A stretch of 64,000 bases of DNA from Methanoculleus sp. 7T. Its GTDB lineage: Archaea; Halobacteriota; Methanomicrobia; Methanomicrobiales; Methanoculleaceae. The notes below the pieces were generated by a model. The model was not told the DNA's origin and searched no databases. It worked only from the letters and a program-made list of their open reading frames with translations. The position numbers and the translations under genes are program-made. This document shows positions 28,271-37,624 of this stretch, one piece after another (position 1 is the stretch's first letter; the number at the start of each line of letters is the position of its first letter). Location: assembly GCF_023195915.1 (NCBI RefSeq), contig NZ_JALPRP010000001.1, positions 1,426,001-1,490,000 of the forward strand, in the 5' to 3' direction.

Positions 28271-28343
28271 CGTAACGCGCGTTGCTTTATAGCACACCAG
28301 GAGTTACTCCTATCCACAAATTCAAGCGATACGAGGGTATTCG

Positions 28344-28772
28344 ATGGGAAATGGTAAATTTGCAGCCCGAAAACTGAAGCGCGACGCCAAGAGGGACAGA
28401 TGGCATGACCCTGTCTACGCTCGGCGTCAGCTCGGACTTGATGTGAAATCCGACCCCCTTGAGGGAGCACCGCAGGCGCGCGGGATCGTTCTCGAGAAGG
28501 TGGGTGTCGAGGCAAAGCAGCCGAACTCTGCGATCCGTAAGTGCGTCCGCGTGCAGCTGATCAAGAACGGCCGTCAGGTGACCGCGTTCGCGGTTGGCGA
28601 CGGTGCCATCAACTTCATCGACGAGCACGATGAGGTCGAGATCGAGGGCATCGGTGGCAGACTGGGCAGATCGATGGGTGATATCCCCGGTGTCCGGTTT
28701 GTCGTGACCAAGGTGAACAACGTCAGCCTGAGTGAAATGGTTATCGGGCGGAAGGAGAAGCCGCGGAGGTAA
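28344..28772 (+). CDS. rps12: 30S ribosomal protein uS12
   Basis: The archaeal form of S12, 142 residues, located at the decoding centre of the small subunit. [19 protein letters not shown] is the conserved core (about 57-75), and the C-terminal [18 protein letters not shown] is archaeal/eukaryal in character. It starts the run rps12-rps7-EF-2 and ends 5 bases before rps7. Confidence 0.98.
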   Translation: MGNGKFAARKLKRDAKRDRWHDPVYARRQLGLDVKSDPLEGAPQARGIVLEKVGVEAKQPNSAIRKCVRVQLIKNGRQVTAFAVGDGAINFIDEHDEVEIEGIGGRLGRSMGDIPGVRFVVTKVNNVSLSEMVIGRKEKPRR

Positions 28773-28777
28773 GTAGC

Positions 28778-29377
28778 ATGGCAGAAGCAGAAGCAGCAGA
28801 GGCCGGAACTCAGGACCAGAAGCTCCTCTTCAACCGCTGGGACATGAGCGAGGTGGAGATCAAGGACCCGAGCCTTGCCCGCTACGTGAACCTGCACGCG
28901 ATGATCGTGCCGCACTCCTGCGGCAAGCTCGCTGGTCAGCAGTTCAACAAGAGCAACATGCTGATCGTCGAGCGCCTGATCAACAAGCTGATGCAGACCG
29001 AGCACAATACCGGCAAGAAGGAACTGGCCATCCGCATCGTCAAGGATGCCTTTGAGATCATCAACAAGAAGACCAAGAAGAACCCGGTCCAGGTGCTGGT
29101 GGACGCCGTCGAGAACGCCGGCCCCCGCGAGGAGACCGTCCGGCTGAAGTACGGCGGTATCAACGTCCCGAAATCGGTCGATACCGCGCCCCAGCGCCGT
29201 GTCGATATCGCCCTGCGGTTCATCACCGACGGTGTCCAGCAGGCGAGCCACAAGAAGAAGAAGACCGTGAGCGAGGCGCTCGCCGAGGAACTGATCGCAG
29301 CCGCGAACGGCGACACTCGCTCCTATGCCGTCTCGAAGAGAGAAGAGAGAGAACGTATTGCAAAGGCTGCCCGGTAA
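28778..29377 (+). CDS. rps7: 30S ribosomal protein uS7
   Basis: S7 organises the head of the small subunit. The 199-residue archaeal protein has an Ala/Glu-rich N-terminus, [31 protein letters not shown] and a basic C-terminal region ending [11 protein letters not shown]. It is followed by a short T-rich spacer (about 29385-29396) before EF-2, which may reduce but not stop read-through. Confidence 0.98.
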   Translation: MAEAEAAEAGTQDQKLLFNRWDMSEVEIKDPSLARYVNLHAMIVPHSCGKLAGQQFNKSNMLIVERLINKLMQTEHNTGKKELAIRIVKDAFEIINKKTKKNPVQVLVDAVENAGPREETVRLKYGGINVPKSVDTAPQRRVDIALRFITDGVQQASHKKKKTVSEALAEELIAAANGDTRSYAVSKREERERIAKAAR

Positions 29378-29404
29378 TACTCCCTATTACTTTTTTGGTG
29401 TTCT

Positions 29405-31597
29405 ATGACCAGACGAAAGAAGATGGTAGAGCGGGTGACGGACCTGATGGACAAGCCGGAGCACATCCGGAACATCGGTATCGTCGCCCACATCGATCAC
29501 GGAAAGACGACCCTTTCAGACAACCTGCTCGCAGGAGCGGGCATGATCAGTGAAGAACTCGCCGGCAGGCAGCTCTTCATGGACTCGGACGAGGAAGAAC
29601 AGGCACGCGGCATCACCATCGATGCGAGCAACGTCTCGATGGTCCACGAATACAACGGGGAAGAGTTCCTGATCAACATGATCGACACCCCCGGCCACGT
29701 GGACTTCGGCGGTGACGTGACCCGAGCCATGCGTGCGGTGGACGGCGCCGTCGTCGTGGTGGACGCCGTCGAAGGCACCATGCCCCAGACGGAGACGGTG
29801 CTTCGCCAGGCCTTGAAGGAGGGTGTCCGTCCGGTCCTCTTCATCAACAAGGTGGACCGGCTGATCAACGAGCTCAAGGTGGACGAGCAGGAGATGCAGA
29901 TCCGCCTCGCCAAGGTGATCGATAAGGTCAACAAGTTGATCAAGGGCATGAACGAGAAGATGTACAACGAAGGCTGGAAGCTGGATGCCCTAAAGGGCAC
30001 CGTCGCCTTCGGCTCCGCGCTCTACAACTGGGCGGTCTCCGTCCCCTACATGAAGAAGAGCGGGGTCTCGTTCAAGGACGTCTATGAGAAGTGTAACGCC
30101 GGCGATATGAAGTGGCTCGCGAAGAACAGCCCCTTGCACGCCGTGCTCCTCGACATGGTGGTCAAGCACCTGCCAAACCCCGTCCAAGCCCAGGAACGGC
30201 GTATCCACATCATCTGGCACGGCGACTACAACACCTCCGAGGGCAAGGCGATGCTCAACTGCGACCCGAACGGCCCCATCTGCATGATGGTCACCGACAT
30301 CACGTTCGACCCCCATGCGGGCGAGGTTGCCACGGGCCGTCTCTTCTCGGGAACCCTCCGCCGGGGTACCGAGTGCTACATCATGGGCGCCGCCAAGCGT
30401 GCGAACCGTCTCGCTCAGGTCGGCATCTTCATGGGTGCCGAGCGGATTGAGGTGGAAGAACTGGCCGCCGGCAACATCGCCGCCGTCACCGGCTTGAAGG
30501 ACGCCATCGTCGGCTCGACCGTCACGACGCTCGTCGATATGACCCCCTTCGAGTCGCTGAAGCACTACTCCGAGCCGGTCATGACCGTCGCCGTCGAGGC
30601 GAAGAGCATGAAGGATCTCCCGAAGCTCGTCGAGGTTCTCCGTCAGGTGGCAAAGGAAGACCCGACTGTGCAGGTCTCGATCAACGAGGAGACCGGCGAG
30701 CACCTGATCAGCGGCATGGGCGAGCTCCACCTCGAGATCATCACCGGCCGTATCAAGCGTGACAAGGGCGTCGAGATCATCACCTCTCCGCCGATCGTCG
30801 TCTACCGCGAGACGATCACAGGGCCGGCAGGCCCGGTCGAAGGGAAGTCGCCGAACCGCCACAACCGGTTCTACCTCGAACTCGAGCCGATGGACCCGGC
30901 GGTCGTGAAACTGATCCTGGACGGCGACGTCTCGATGACCCAGCAGGCGGTCGAGCGGCGTGACATCCTCATCGAAGCCGGTATGGATAAAGATGAGGCC
31001 AAGAACATCAAGGCGATCGAGGGCACCAACATGTTCATCGACATGACGAAGGGTATCCAATACCTGAACGAGACGATGGAACTGGTCCTCGAAGGCTGGC
31101 GCGAAGCACTTCGCGGCGGCCCGCTTGCCGACGAACTTGTCCAGAACCTGAAGATCCGGCTGGTGGATGTGAAACTCCACGAGGATGCCATCCACCGCGG
31201 TCCCGCTCAGGTCATTCCGGCCGTCAGGAGTGCCGTCAAGGCAGGCCTGCTGATGGGCGGCGACTCGCTCCTCGAGCCTATCCAGAAGATCCAGATCACG
31301 GTCCCGAGCGACCAGATGGGTGCGGCGACCTCGCAGATCCAGGGCCGGCGCGGTCAGGTCTTCGATATGCTGAGCGAAGGCGACACGATGACGATCGTCG
31401 GCAGGGCGCCGGTTGCCGAACTCTTCGGGTTTGCCGGAGACGTCCGGTCGGCCACCGAAGGGCGCGCGATGTGGAGCACCGAGTTCGCCGGGTTCGAACT
31501 GGTCCCCTCCGGCATCGTGGACGAAGTGGTCAAGAATATCCGCCGCCGCAAGGGCTTGAAAGAACAGATCCCGCGGCCGGAAGACTATCTGGCGTAA
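29405..31597 (+). CDS. fusA: Translation elongation factor EF-2
   Basis: The GTPase that moves the ribosome along mRNA, 730 residues. G1 is AHIDHGKTT (about 28-36), G3 DTPGHVDF, G4 NKVD. Domain IV carries His597 in DAIHRGPAQ, the residue converted to diphthamide in archaea. The family start [14 protein letters not shown] fixes the N-terminus. It ends with a T-rich terminator; tuf and rps10, which often follow in archaea, are not next to it here. Confidence 0.98.
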   Translation: MTRRKKMVERVTDLMDKPEHIRNIGIVAHIDHGKTTLSDNLLAGAGMISEELAGRQLFMDSDEEEQARGITIDASNVSMVHEYNGEEFLINMIDTPGHVDFGGDVTRAMRAVDGAVVVVDAVEGTMPQTETVLRQALKEGVRPVLFINKVDRLINELKVDEQEMQIRLAKVIDKVNKLIKGMNEKMYNEGWKLDALKGTVAFGSALYNWAVSVPYMKKSGVSFKDVYEKCNAGDMKWLAKNSPLHAVLLDMVVKHLPNPVQAQERRIHIIWHGDYNTSEGKAMLNCDPNGPICMMVTDITFDPHAGEVATGRLFSGTLRRGTECYIMGAAKRANRLAQVGIFMGAERIEVEELAAGNIAAVTGLKDAIVGSTVTTLVDMTPFESLKHYSEPVMTVAVEAKSMKDLPKLVEVLRQVAKEDPTVQVSINEETGEHLISGMGELHLEIITGRIKRDKGVEIITSPPIVVYRETITGPAGPVEGKSPNRHNRFYLELEPMDPAVVKLILDGDVSMTQQAVERRDILIEAGMDKDEAKNIKAIEGTNMFIDMTKGIQYLNETMELVLEGWREALRGGPLADELVQNLKIRLVDVKLHEDAIHRGPAQVIPAVRSAVKAGLLMGGDSLLEPIQKIQITVPSDQMGAATSQIQGRRGQVFDMLSEGDTMTIVGRAPVAELFGFAGDVRSATEGRAMWSTEFAGFELVPSGIVDEVVKNIRRRKGLKEQIPRPEDYLA

Positions 31598-31612
31598 TCC
31601 CGAATCGAATAC

Positions 31613-31632
31613 CCTCCCTTTTTCTTTTTCCC
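31613..31632 (+). terminator. T-rich terminator after EF-2
   Basis: CCTCCCTTTTTCTTTTTCCC begins 16 bases after the EF-2 stop. Oligo-T tracts of this kind end transcription in archaea. The convergent half-propeller gene ends about 225 bases away. Confidence 0.55.
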
Positions 31633-31858
31633 GGCGCGAGCGGATGCGCCGCCGGATCGAATCGTTAGCGGTCCCGTTTGGCCTCCGGTCGCCGCGAATT
31701 GCCGGCCTGAATGCCGCCTGCCGGACGCACCTTGCAAAACATAGGGGCGTGATGGAACTTTCAGTCCCGGAGCGAGGGGTTATAGAGGAAACCGCCTCGC
31801 GCCCGAAACTCTACGGCCGGTAGTTATACCGGAGTTCAACATTCGACTCTGACTCCGA

Positions 31859-32728
31859 TCACAGAAGGAACGGTGTCTCGGTTGGTTCTAGGGTTACGAA
31901 GGTCAGCGGCGGAAGGGTCCTCGGGGGCAAGGTTATCGGCGGCAGGGTTGTCGGCGGTTCCGTCTCCGTCGGTGTCACGGTCGGCGTGGGAGTAGGCGTC
32001 GGTGTTGCGGTCGGTGTCGGTATTGTGGTCGTAACTGCAGGTGTCGCCGTTTGTCCTGGTGAAGGAAGCGTCACGACCGGCCCCAGAACGGACGGAGAAG
32101 GGGTTCCGGCGGGTCCCGGAACGGTCGGCGCCGCTCCTTCGGGGACCCAAGCGTAAATATCCCAGTTCCCGTTGCGGAGATCGTTCCAAACGACCATCGT
32201 CCCGGTGACGGCGGGAACCTCCTGTGAACTCTCGTTCTCTGTTATCCGGAGTTCTTCCTCGGTAGAAAGGTCGTAGAGGTAGATATCCCAGTTGCCGTTC
32301 CGGCTATCCTGCCAGACGATCCAGTCCCCGGCGACGGCCGGATTGATCGCGTTGCCGGTCCCGTTCGTGATCCGGGTCTCAAGCCCGGTCGAGAGGTCGT
32401 AGAGGTAGATGTCCCAGATACCGTTCCGATTGTCCTGCCAGACGATCCTGTCTTGGTTTATCGCCATGCCTGCCGAAACCGCCGGGGTGATCTGGTCCCC
32501 GTTCGGCGGCGAGACTGCACGTTCGCCATCCTCGGTTGCGTTGTAGAGGTACACATCATAGTTCCCGGTTCGGTTGTCCGACCAGAGCACGCGGTCGCCA
32601 AGGACCGCTGCATACTGCTGGTCCACCGAAGCGTTCGTAATCTGGCGCTCTTCTGCCGATACGACACCGACGATAAGCACGATGCCGATCAGAACCAGCG
32701 CCGGTGCATAGAGGTTACGTTTGTTCAT
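31859..32728 (-). CDS. Exported beta-propeller-type repeat protein with Pro/Thr stalk
   Basis: A protein of 289 residues with a signal peptide (about 1-25, LIGIVLIVGVVSA). Residues about 35-195 hold four repeats of 43-48 residues with the core VWQDNRNGNWDIYLYDLST, like the TolB/WD40-like surface proteins of methanogens. Four blades are fewer than the usual six to eight, so it may pair with itself or be a shortened form. From about 205 the chain is a Pro/Thr stalk (TPTPTPTPTVTPTE) suited to glycosylation, without an obvious C-terminal anchor. Probably located at the cell surface. Confidence 0.8.
   Translation of the reverse strand: MNKRNLYAPALVLIGIVLIVGVVSAEERQITNASVDQQYAAVLGDRVLWSDNRTGNYDVYLYNATEDGERAVSPPNGDQITPAVSAGMAINQDRIVWQDNRNGIWDIYLYDLSTGLETRITNGTGNAINPAVAGDWIVWQDSRNGNWDIYLYDLSTEEELRITENESSQEVPAVTGTMVVWNDLRNGNWDIYAWVPEGAAPTVPGPAGTPSPSVLGPVVTLPSPGQTATPAVTTTIPTPTATPTPTPTPTVTPTETEPPTTLPPITLPPRTLPPLTFVTLEPTETPFLL
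32140..32600. repeat. Internal DNA repeats of the propeller gene
   Basis: Copies of a segment like TAGAGGTAGATATCCCAG...CTGCCAGACGAT occur near 32152, 32271, 32400 and 32545, spaced 119-145 bases, in register with the protein blades. The two central copies are closest in sequence, which suggests recent duplication or gene conversion. Confidence 0.65.
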
Positions 32729-33167
32729 CGTTCAAGCCTCCAGTGGGCTTTCACGGGTTTCCGGCTCTTATAGACCGGATCGTGAATCCCTTCGAAAGAG
32801 AAAGGCCGCCGCGTGGCTTTCGGTGATTAGGGCTGCACAAGGTCTTCGGATGCCGGTGCTACCTCTTGACAAGGGGGATGACTAGGGAGAAGTGATGGCG
32901 AGGGGCATGAGTTGATCTTCCGCACGGACTCCTTCCTCGGGCGGGAAGTGATCATTGGTATATATAATACCAACCTGCGGGGGAGAGGTTCTCAAAAACC
33001 TCTCTACTACGCCCGTAAAAGGGGCCGTTGCCTGATCGAGGCATCATTGAAAGGGATTCTCGGGAAAAAAAGCCGCGAAAGTTTCTGCAGCAGCAAGGTA
33101 CTGTGAGAACACGGGTGAGTGAACACGGCAAGCCCCTCATAGCCGATGTTCACCGTACCGGGTTTGC
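32729..33167. other. 439-base intergenic region with a palindromic TATA element and hairpin
   Basis: Between two minus-strand genes for exported proteins. TTGGTATATATAATACCAA (about 32955-32973) is a palindromic TATA-like element, and 10 bases later GAGAGGTT-CTCAAA-AACCTCTC (32983-33004) forms a perfect 8-bp hairpin. No gene of known family fits. The promoter of the propeller gene should lie in the first 100 bases (CTTATAGACC near 32767). Confidence 0.5.
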
Positions 33168-33725
33168 CTATCGCCTCCCTGTCGCCGTGAGCAGTCCGCA
33201 GATCCCGACCGCCGCGACCGCGATCAGTCCCGGGAGGGGTGCCTGCGTCCGTGTCGGGGTTGCCCCGGCCTCTGTCGGCGGCGTCTCGGCTTCCGTGGGA
33301 ATCTCCGTGGCCGCGGTTGTCTCGGTCGGCGGAGCGGTCGTCGTTGCGGCGGGGGCGAATATTATGGTGCGCCCTTCGACGAGGCCGTCCTTTTTGCTGT
33401 ATGCGTAGTATCGCCCGTACTTCCCGCCGAGCGCCTGGTCGCTGATCTTGAAGTAGCCGTCGTTCGGCACGCCGATAACCCGGATGATCTGCTTTGCAGG
33501 GTTATCCTCTCGGTAGCGCCTGAGTTCCGTGACCGGATTGAATGTGTCCGGGTTGCGGAGATTGATGATGTCGAGGACGAGCGGTTCGCTCCCCACGAAG
33601 ACCGTTTCACCGGGTTGTACCGCCTTTGGGCCGGCATCCTGTGCGGCTGCCGGGGCGACGAGGGCCAGAGTTAGGATAAACAGGAAAATGAGAAGATACC
33701 GAGGTGCCGTTCTCTTATCAGTCAT
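33168..33725 (-). CDS. Exported DUF3821-like surface protein with C-terminal membrane anchor
   Basis: This 185-residue protein has a signal peptide (about 12-29, LLIFLFILTLALVAPAAA). Residues about 35-125 resemble the Methanomicrobiales DUF3821 domain: VQPGETVFVGSEPLVLDI at its start and GRYYAYSKKDGLVEGRTIIF toward the end. A Thr/Pro/Glu-rich linker (about 127-160) is followed by LPGLIAVAAVGICGLL, a membrane helix, and a short basic end. It should be anchored outside the cell, near the S-layer. The start at 33725 is chosen because the longer open frame has no signal-peptide logic. Confidence 0.75.
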   Translation of the reverse strand: MTDKRTAPRYLLIFLFILTLALVAPAAAQDAGPKAVQPGETVFVGSEPLVLDIINLRNPDTFNPVTELRRYREDNPAKQIIRVIGVPNDGYFKISDQALGGKYGRYYAYSKKDGLVEGRTIIFAPAATTTAPPTETTAATEIPTEAETPPTEAGATPTRTQAPLPGLIAVAAVGICGLLTATGRR

Positions 33726-33893
33726 AGTTCCATCCTTGTTTCGGCGATATATATGCATGTTGAAACGCCGCAGGCGACACTCCCCCTCCCCGGATGAACC
33801 TGCCCGACCGTCGCAAATCCGCATCTGATTCCGCTTCCTCACTCTTGACCGAATCATTGATGTGGAGGGAGGATATCTCACGGTGGGGATGCC

Positions 33894-34685
33894 ATGAAGA
33901 CCTCCGATCGGGACGTGCAGGGTTTTATCGGGAAGGAGATCGGGAATGAGCAGGCGGCCCGGGCCATGGTGCGGAAGACGGGGTGTACTGCCGACCGTTA
34001 CCTGCCGGCGGTCATCCCTGTGCCGCTCACCCTGACCTCCGCGTTCATCGTCAAGGACCGGGGCGTGCTCCTGATCGACACCGGCAACCCCGGTGATGAG
34101 GGACCCATTCTGTCTGCGATGAGGAGGTCCGGCATCCGCCCCGACGACGTCTCCCTGATCCTCGTCACCCACGGTCACCCGGACCACTACGGGAGCGCCG
34201 AGGCGCTTCGGGACCTGACCGGCGCCCCGGTCGCCGTTCACGAGGCCGACGCCGGCGCCGTGCGCCGGGGGTATGACGGACTGCTCTTTCCCGCCGGCAT
34301 CGTATCGCGCCTGATCGGGTTTGCGACGGGTAGGATGACCGTCCTCGATTCGGGCGGCGTTGAGCCCGATATCGTCGTCGAGGGAACCGCTGACCTGGCG
34401 GCCTTTGGGGTTCGGGGCAAGGTCGTCCCCACGCCGGGGCATACCGCGGGCTCGGTCTCGGTCCTCGTCGCCGGCGGGACTGCCGTCGTCGGCGACCTCC
34501 TCTCCTCTCTGATTCCGGGCGGGAGGCCCAGGCTGCCCTTTCGGACGGAGGACCCTGCGGCGGCGCGGAGGAGTCTCCGCGCACTCCTTGCCTTCGGACC
34601 GGAGCGCATCTATGCGGCGCATGGGGGCCCTTGGACAGGAACAGAGGTTTGGAGGCGGTTTGGGAACGGGAGGCGGGAGGTATAA
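33894..34685 (+). CDS. MBL-fold metallo-hydrolase
   Basis: A metallo-beta-lactamase-fold protein of 263 residues. The two-metal motif is VTHGHPDHYGS (about 88-98); a further His is in PTPGHTAGSVSV (about 180) and the C-terminal YAAHGGPWTG (about 240) supplies the last. The ATG at 33894 follows GGTGGGGATGCC. The subgroup resembles glyoxalase-II/hydrolase types, but substrate cannot be told. It is separate from the second MBL protein at 48.7 kb. Confidence 0.85.
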   Translation: MKTSDRDVQGFIGKEIGNEQAARAMVRKTGCTADRYLPAVIPVPLTLTSAFIVKDRGVLLIDTGNPGDEGPILSAMRRSGIRPDDVSLILVTHGHPDHYGSAEALRDLTGAPVAVHEADAGAVRRGYDGLLFPAGIVSRLIGFATGRMTVLDSGGVEPDIVVEGTADLAAFGVRGKVVPTPGHTAGSVSVLVAGGTAVVGDLLSSLIPGGRPRLPFRTEDPAAARRSLRALLAFGPERIYAAHGGPWTGTEVWRRFGNGRREV

Positions 34686-34770
34686 CCGGAGGGCTTTTCT
34701 TGTCAACCGTAAATCAAAGATGGGTTGACATGAGAAGTCCGGTCCCCGATATGATGGAGCGCTAAATTAC

Positions 34771-36228
34771 ATGGCAAGGATACCGCAATGCATGAGCACC
34801 CAGCACCCCGACAACGTCAACCTGCCGTTCTTTGCCGAGAGTCCGGAACTCGGCGGTGAAGACGAGGTTCAAGAGGCGTACTACGCCTACTCCCACTTGG
34901 GGTGCACCGAGCAGATGTGGGACTGCGAGGGAAAAGAGGTCGACAACTTTGTGGTCAGGAAACTGCTGACCCGGTACGACACGTTCTTCCGGGAGAAGAG
35001 GCTCGGCCGGGACGTCTTCCTGACGCTCCGGGTCCCGAACCCCGAGGTCGAGACGGCCGAGGCGAAGATACTCCTTGAGACGCTCGAGAGCATCCCGCGG
35101 TCGTTCGATACGGCGTGCCTCTTCTATGGAAACGAGTGTCCCCCGATATTCGAGGTGATCCTCCCGATGACGGCGTCTCATGTCGCCATCGATAACATCT
35201 ACCGCTATTACACCGATATCGTCGTCGGAAAACAGGAGAGGAGCCTCGGGGAAGGGGGCATGACCATTGCGGACTGGATCGGGAAGTTCCGGCCCGACCG
35301 GATCAACGTAATCCCGCTCTTTGAGGAGATGGACCATATGCTCGATGCGCACAACGTGGTCAGGCGCTACCTCGAAGGCAAGGACATCACCGACCAGCGC
35401 GTCTTCCTCGCCCGGTCCGACCCGGCGATGAACTACGGGCTCATCAGCGCGGTCCTCCTGAACAAGATCGCGCTCCAAAACCTCTCCGAGGTCTCGGAGG
35501 AGACCGAGACCCGGATCTACCCCATCATCGGCGTGGGTTCGGCCCCTTTCAGGGGCGGCCTCTCCCCCGAGACCGTCGATCAGGTCACCGCCGAGTACCC
35601 GAGCGTCCATACATTCACGGTCCAGTCGGCGTTCAAGTACGATCACCCGCTCGAAGAGGTCCAGAGTGCGGTCCGGCGGCTGGAAGAGCGGAAGCCCGGG
35701 CGGCCCCGTCCCATCGACGCAGAGGCGGCGCTCGACCTGATCGGGAGGTACAGCCGGGCATACGAGCGACGGCTCGGGCCGCTTGCCCCCCTGATCAACC
35801 GGGTTGCCCGTTATGTTCCCGAGCGACGGAAGCGAAAACTGCACATTGGCCTCTTCGGCTACGCCCGGAGCACCGGCGGGATTACCCTGCCGCGGGCGAT
35901 CAAGTTCACCGCCGCCCTCTACTCGGTCGGTCTTCCTCCCGAGATCCTTGGTCTGGATGCGCTTGACGATGCGGACATCGGGTTTATCAGGGAGACCTAC
36001 GTCAACTTCGACGAGGACCTGAGGGCCGCCGCCCGCTACCTTAACACGGAGACCGGGTTCGTCCCCAGGGAACTTGCGGATAGGGTGGCCGACCTGGTCG
36101 ATGTCGAGCCGGACGCGGAGCATGCGGAGATCACGAGCGAGATCGCTTCGGCGCTCCGTGAGAACGAGACAGGAAGGTTGAGTTCACTTGTCCTCTCGGC
36201 CGCGCACCGGCGGAAGTTCTTGGGATGA
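34771..36228 (+). CDS. ppcA: Phosphoenolpyruvate carboxylase, archaeal type
   Basis: The archaeal PEPC (485 residues) is about half the size of the bacterial/plant enzyme and makes oxaloacetate from PEP and bicarbonate for the incomplete reductive TCA branch in methanogens. Its N-terminus MARIPQCMSTQHPDNVNLPF is nearly diagnostic, and VGSAPFRGGLSPE plus LPRAIKFTAALYSVGLPPE are conserved parts of the active site region. Promoter-like sequence lies in the 85 bases before the ATG. A strong hairpin follows the gene. Confidence 0.96.
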   Translation: MARIPQCMSTQHPDNVNLPFFAESPELGGEDEVQEAYYAYSHLGCTEQMWDCEGKEVDNFVVRKLLTRYDTFFREKRLGRDVFLTLRVPNPEVETAEAKILLETLESIPRSFDTACLFYGNECPPIFEVILPMTASHVAIDNIYRYYTDIVVGKQERSLGEGGMTIADWIGKFRPDRINVIPLFEEMDHMLDAHNVVRRYLEGKDITDQRVFLARSDPAMNYGLISAVLLNKIALQNLSEVSEETETRIYPIIGVGSAPFRGGLSPETVDQVTAEYPSVHTFTVQSAFKYDHPLEEVQSAVRRLEERKPGRPRPIDAEAALDLIGRYSRAYERRLGPLAPLINRVARYVPERRKRKLHIGLFGYARSTGGITLPRAIKFTAALYSVGLPPEILGLDALDDADIGFIRETYVNFDEDLRAAARYLNTETGFVPRELADRVADLVDVEPDAEHAEITSEIASALRENETGRLSSLVLSAAHRRKFLG

Positions 36229-36265
36229 CCGGATGCCCTGCCGAGGAGATGCTAAAAAAGGATAA

Positions 36266-36298
36266 GCGTTTGCCCCCGCACATTTGTGGGGGAAGCGC
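36266..36298. terminator. Strong hairpin between convergent ppcA and inhibitor gene
   Basis: GCGTTTGCCCCC (36266-36277) can pair with GGGGGAAGCGC (36288-36298) around a 10-base loop, giving an 11-bp stem with one bulge and one G-U. It sits between two converging genes, so a two-way transcription barrier is plausible. Confidence 0.5.
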
Positions 36299-36304
36299 AC
36301 AGGG

Positions 36305-36769
36305 TCACTCGATGGTGAACATCATCGTGAATGTGGTCTCGTTTCCGGTCACGTTCTCCCACGGGCGCTTGTAGATCGCAGAGAACTCACCGGTGCCCTT
36401 CTCGGCGGCGAGGTACTGCCATTCGTGCGTGCCTCCGGCCCCCACGAGCCCGGTCTCGGGCGCTATGTAGGTTTCGTTCACGTACTGCAACCCGCGGGAT
36501 GAGGTGACGTTCCACGAATAGCCGGTCGTCGGATTCTCGGCGAGGCGGATCTTGATTTCGCTCCCCGCCGGGAGGGTGGCGGTTGTGTTGTCGGCCGTCT
36601 CGTTAAAGACAAACTCCTCCGCGGGTGCGGCCGTTGCGGTCGCTGTCGGCGTGGGTGTCTCGGTCGCGTTTCCCGGTACCGTCGGCTGCGATGTGCAACC
36701 GGCCATGAGCATACAGGCTACCAGGAATCCTGCAACCAAGATGCCGTAGATACTCTTTACCTGAACCAT
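36305..36769 (-). CDS. Chagasin-type protease inhibitor (I42), lipoprotein
   Basis: A 154-residue exported protein: signal peptide with lipobox LMAGC (Cys25), a Thr/Pro linker (about 33-48), then an inhibitor domain with NPTTGYSWNVTS (about 80-91), GAGGTHEWQYLA and KRPWENVT. These are the three loops (NPTTGY, G-rich, RPW) by which I42 inhibitors block papain-like cysteine proteases. It probably protects the cell surface from its own or foreign cysteine proteases. Methanogens often carry such proteins next to surface proteins. Confidence 0.88.
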   Translation of the reverse strand: MVQVKSIYGILVAGFLVACMLMAGCTSQPTVPGNATETPTPTATATAAPAEEFVFNETADNTTATLPAGSEIKIRLAENPTTGYSWNVTSSRGLQYVNETYIAPETGLVGAGGTHEWQYLAAEKGTGEFSAIYKRPWENVTGNETTFTMMFTIE

Positions 36770-36983
36770 ACGGTATGATCCTCCGGATCCGATAAAAACC
36801 TTCGTAAATCAACGGGGCCCGCTGCCTCGGGCCCCCTCGCCGCGAGCGCTCTGCGGAAGGTCGGCCGTCGTTTTCGAGGATACCTCTACGGGACCAGAAA
36901 CGTAATCCAACCGTTGAAGTCTCCTCATAACGACAAAAAAGAATGTATAAATACAATTCTGATGTTTAAATTCTTCTGAGGGC

Positions 36984-37591
36984 ATGTTTGTGAAAACCTC
37001 CCCCCTAAAACTGATCTTCCCGGGGCTCATCGTGGTGCTCGGGATCTGTCTCTGCATGACGGCTGGCTGCACATCGAATTCATCGGATACACGACGACGC
37101 CCGAGGCGACCTCGGCGGCCCCTACCGCCGGGACCACCGTCTCCGGGGCCGCCAAAGGAAGCGCAACCGCGGTTCCGTTTGCGACCCTGATATCGTTCCT
37201 GCCCAATGCACCCGCAGGCTGGACCGCCGAAGACCCTGTCGGAGCTTCTATGGTGATCGAGGATGGCCAGTGGAGTTGGGCATCCTGCGGTTACACCAAA
37301 GACGATGCCGTAGCGACGGTCCTGATCCAGGACTCCGCATACTACGATGTCGGCTACTGGGAGTCGTGGGACACGCTTGTCGCGTTCGAGACGACCGAGG
37401 GCTACTACAAACAGGGTAGAGTCGGCGGCTACCCCTCTTGGGAAGTCTTCACCAAACCTGCGTCTTACGGCACATGGGTCGGGCTGAACGAACGGTTCAT
37501 GGTCTATGTCGGCGTTGAAGACGGCTCCAAGCAGGATCTGGATGCGTTCGTGAACGCCATCAACTACGGCGGCATCGCGAACCTGAAGTAA
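36984..37591 (+). pseudogene. Lipoprotein gene with a frameshift near base 37090
   Basis: The first frame gives a signal peptide ending with lipobox MTAGC (Cys29) and then SNSSDT. After that this frame becomes an Arg/Pro string, while the next frame, open without a start codon, reads TTTPEATSAAPTAGTTVSG and continues into a globular domain (WTAEDPVGASM, GQWSWASCGY, YYKQGRVGGYPSWEVF) to the stop at 37591. A Thr/Pro/Ala linker after a lipobox is the normal layout in this genome, so one missing base around the ACGACGACG at 37091-37099 best explains it. The intact protein would be about 202 residues. It could be a real mutation, a phase-variable site or a sequencing error. Confidence 0.75.
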
Positions 37592-37624
37592 ACTCGGAAA
37601 ACCTCCTTTTTTCCAACCGAAGAA

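Noticed and set aside
32912-33106. 64-codon frame across the palindromic TATA element
   Set aside because: The frame includes the likely promoter and hairpin, so it would not be transcribed as a whole from that promoter.
33726-34706. Upstream extension of the DUF3821-like gene through the MBL gene
   Set aside because: It is antisense to the metallo-hydrolase; the signal peptide fixes the start at 33725.
34762-36123. 453-codon open frame opposite ppcA
   Set aside because: Antisense shadow of a well-defined gene in GC-rich DNA; no domain, signal or start context of its own.
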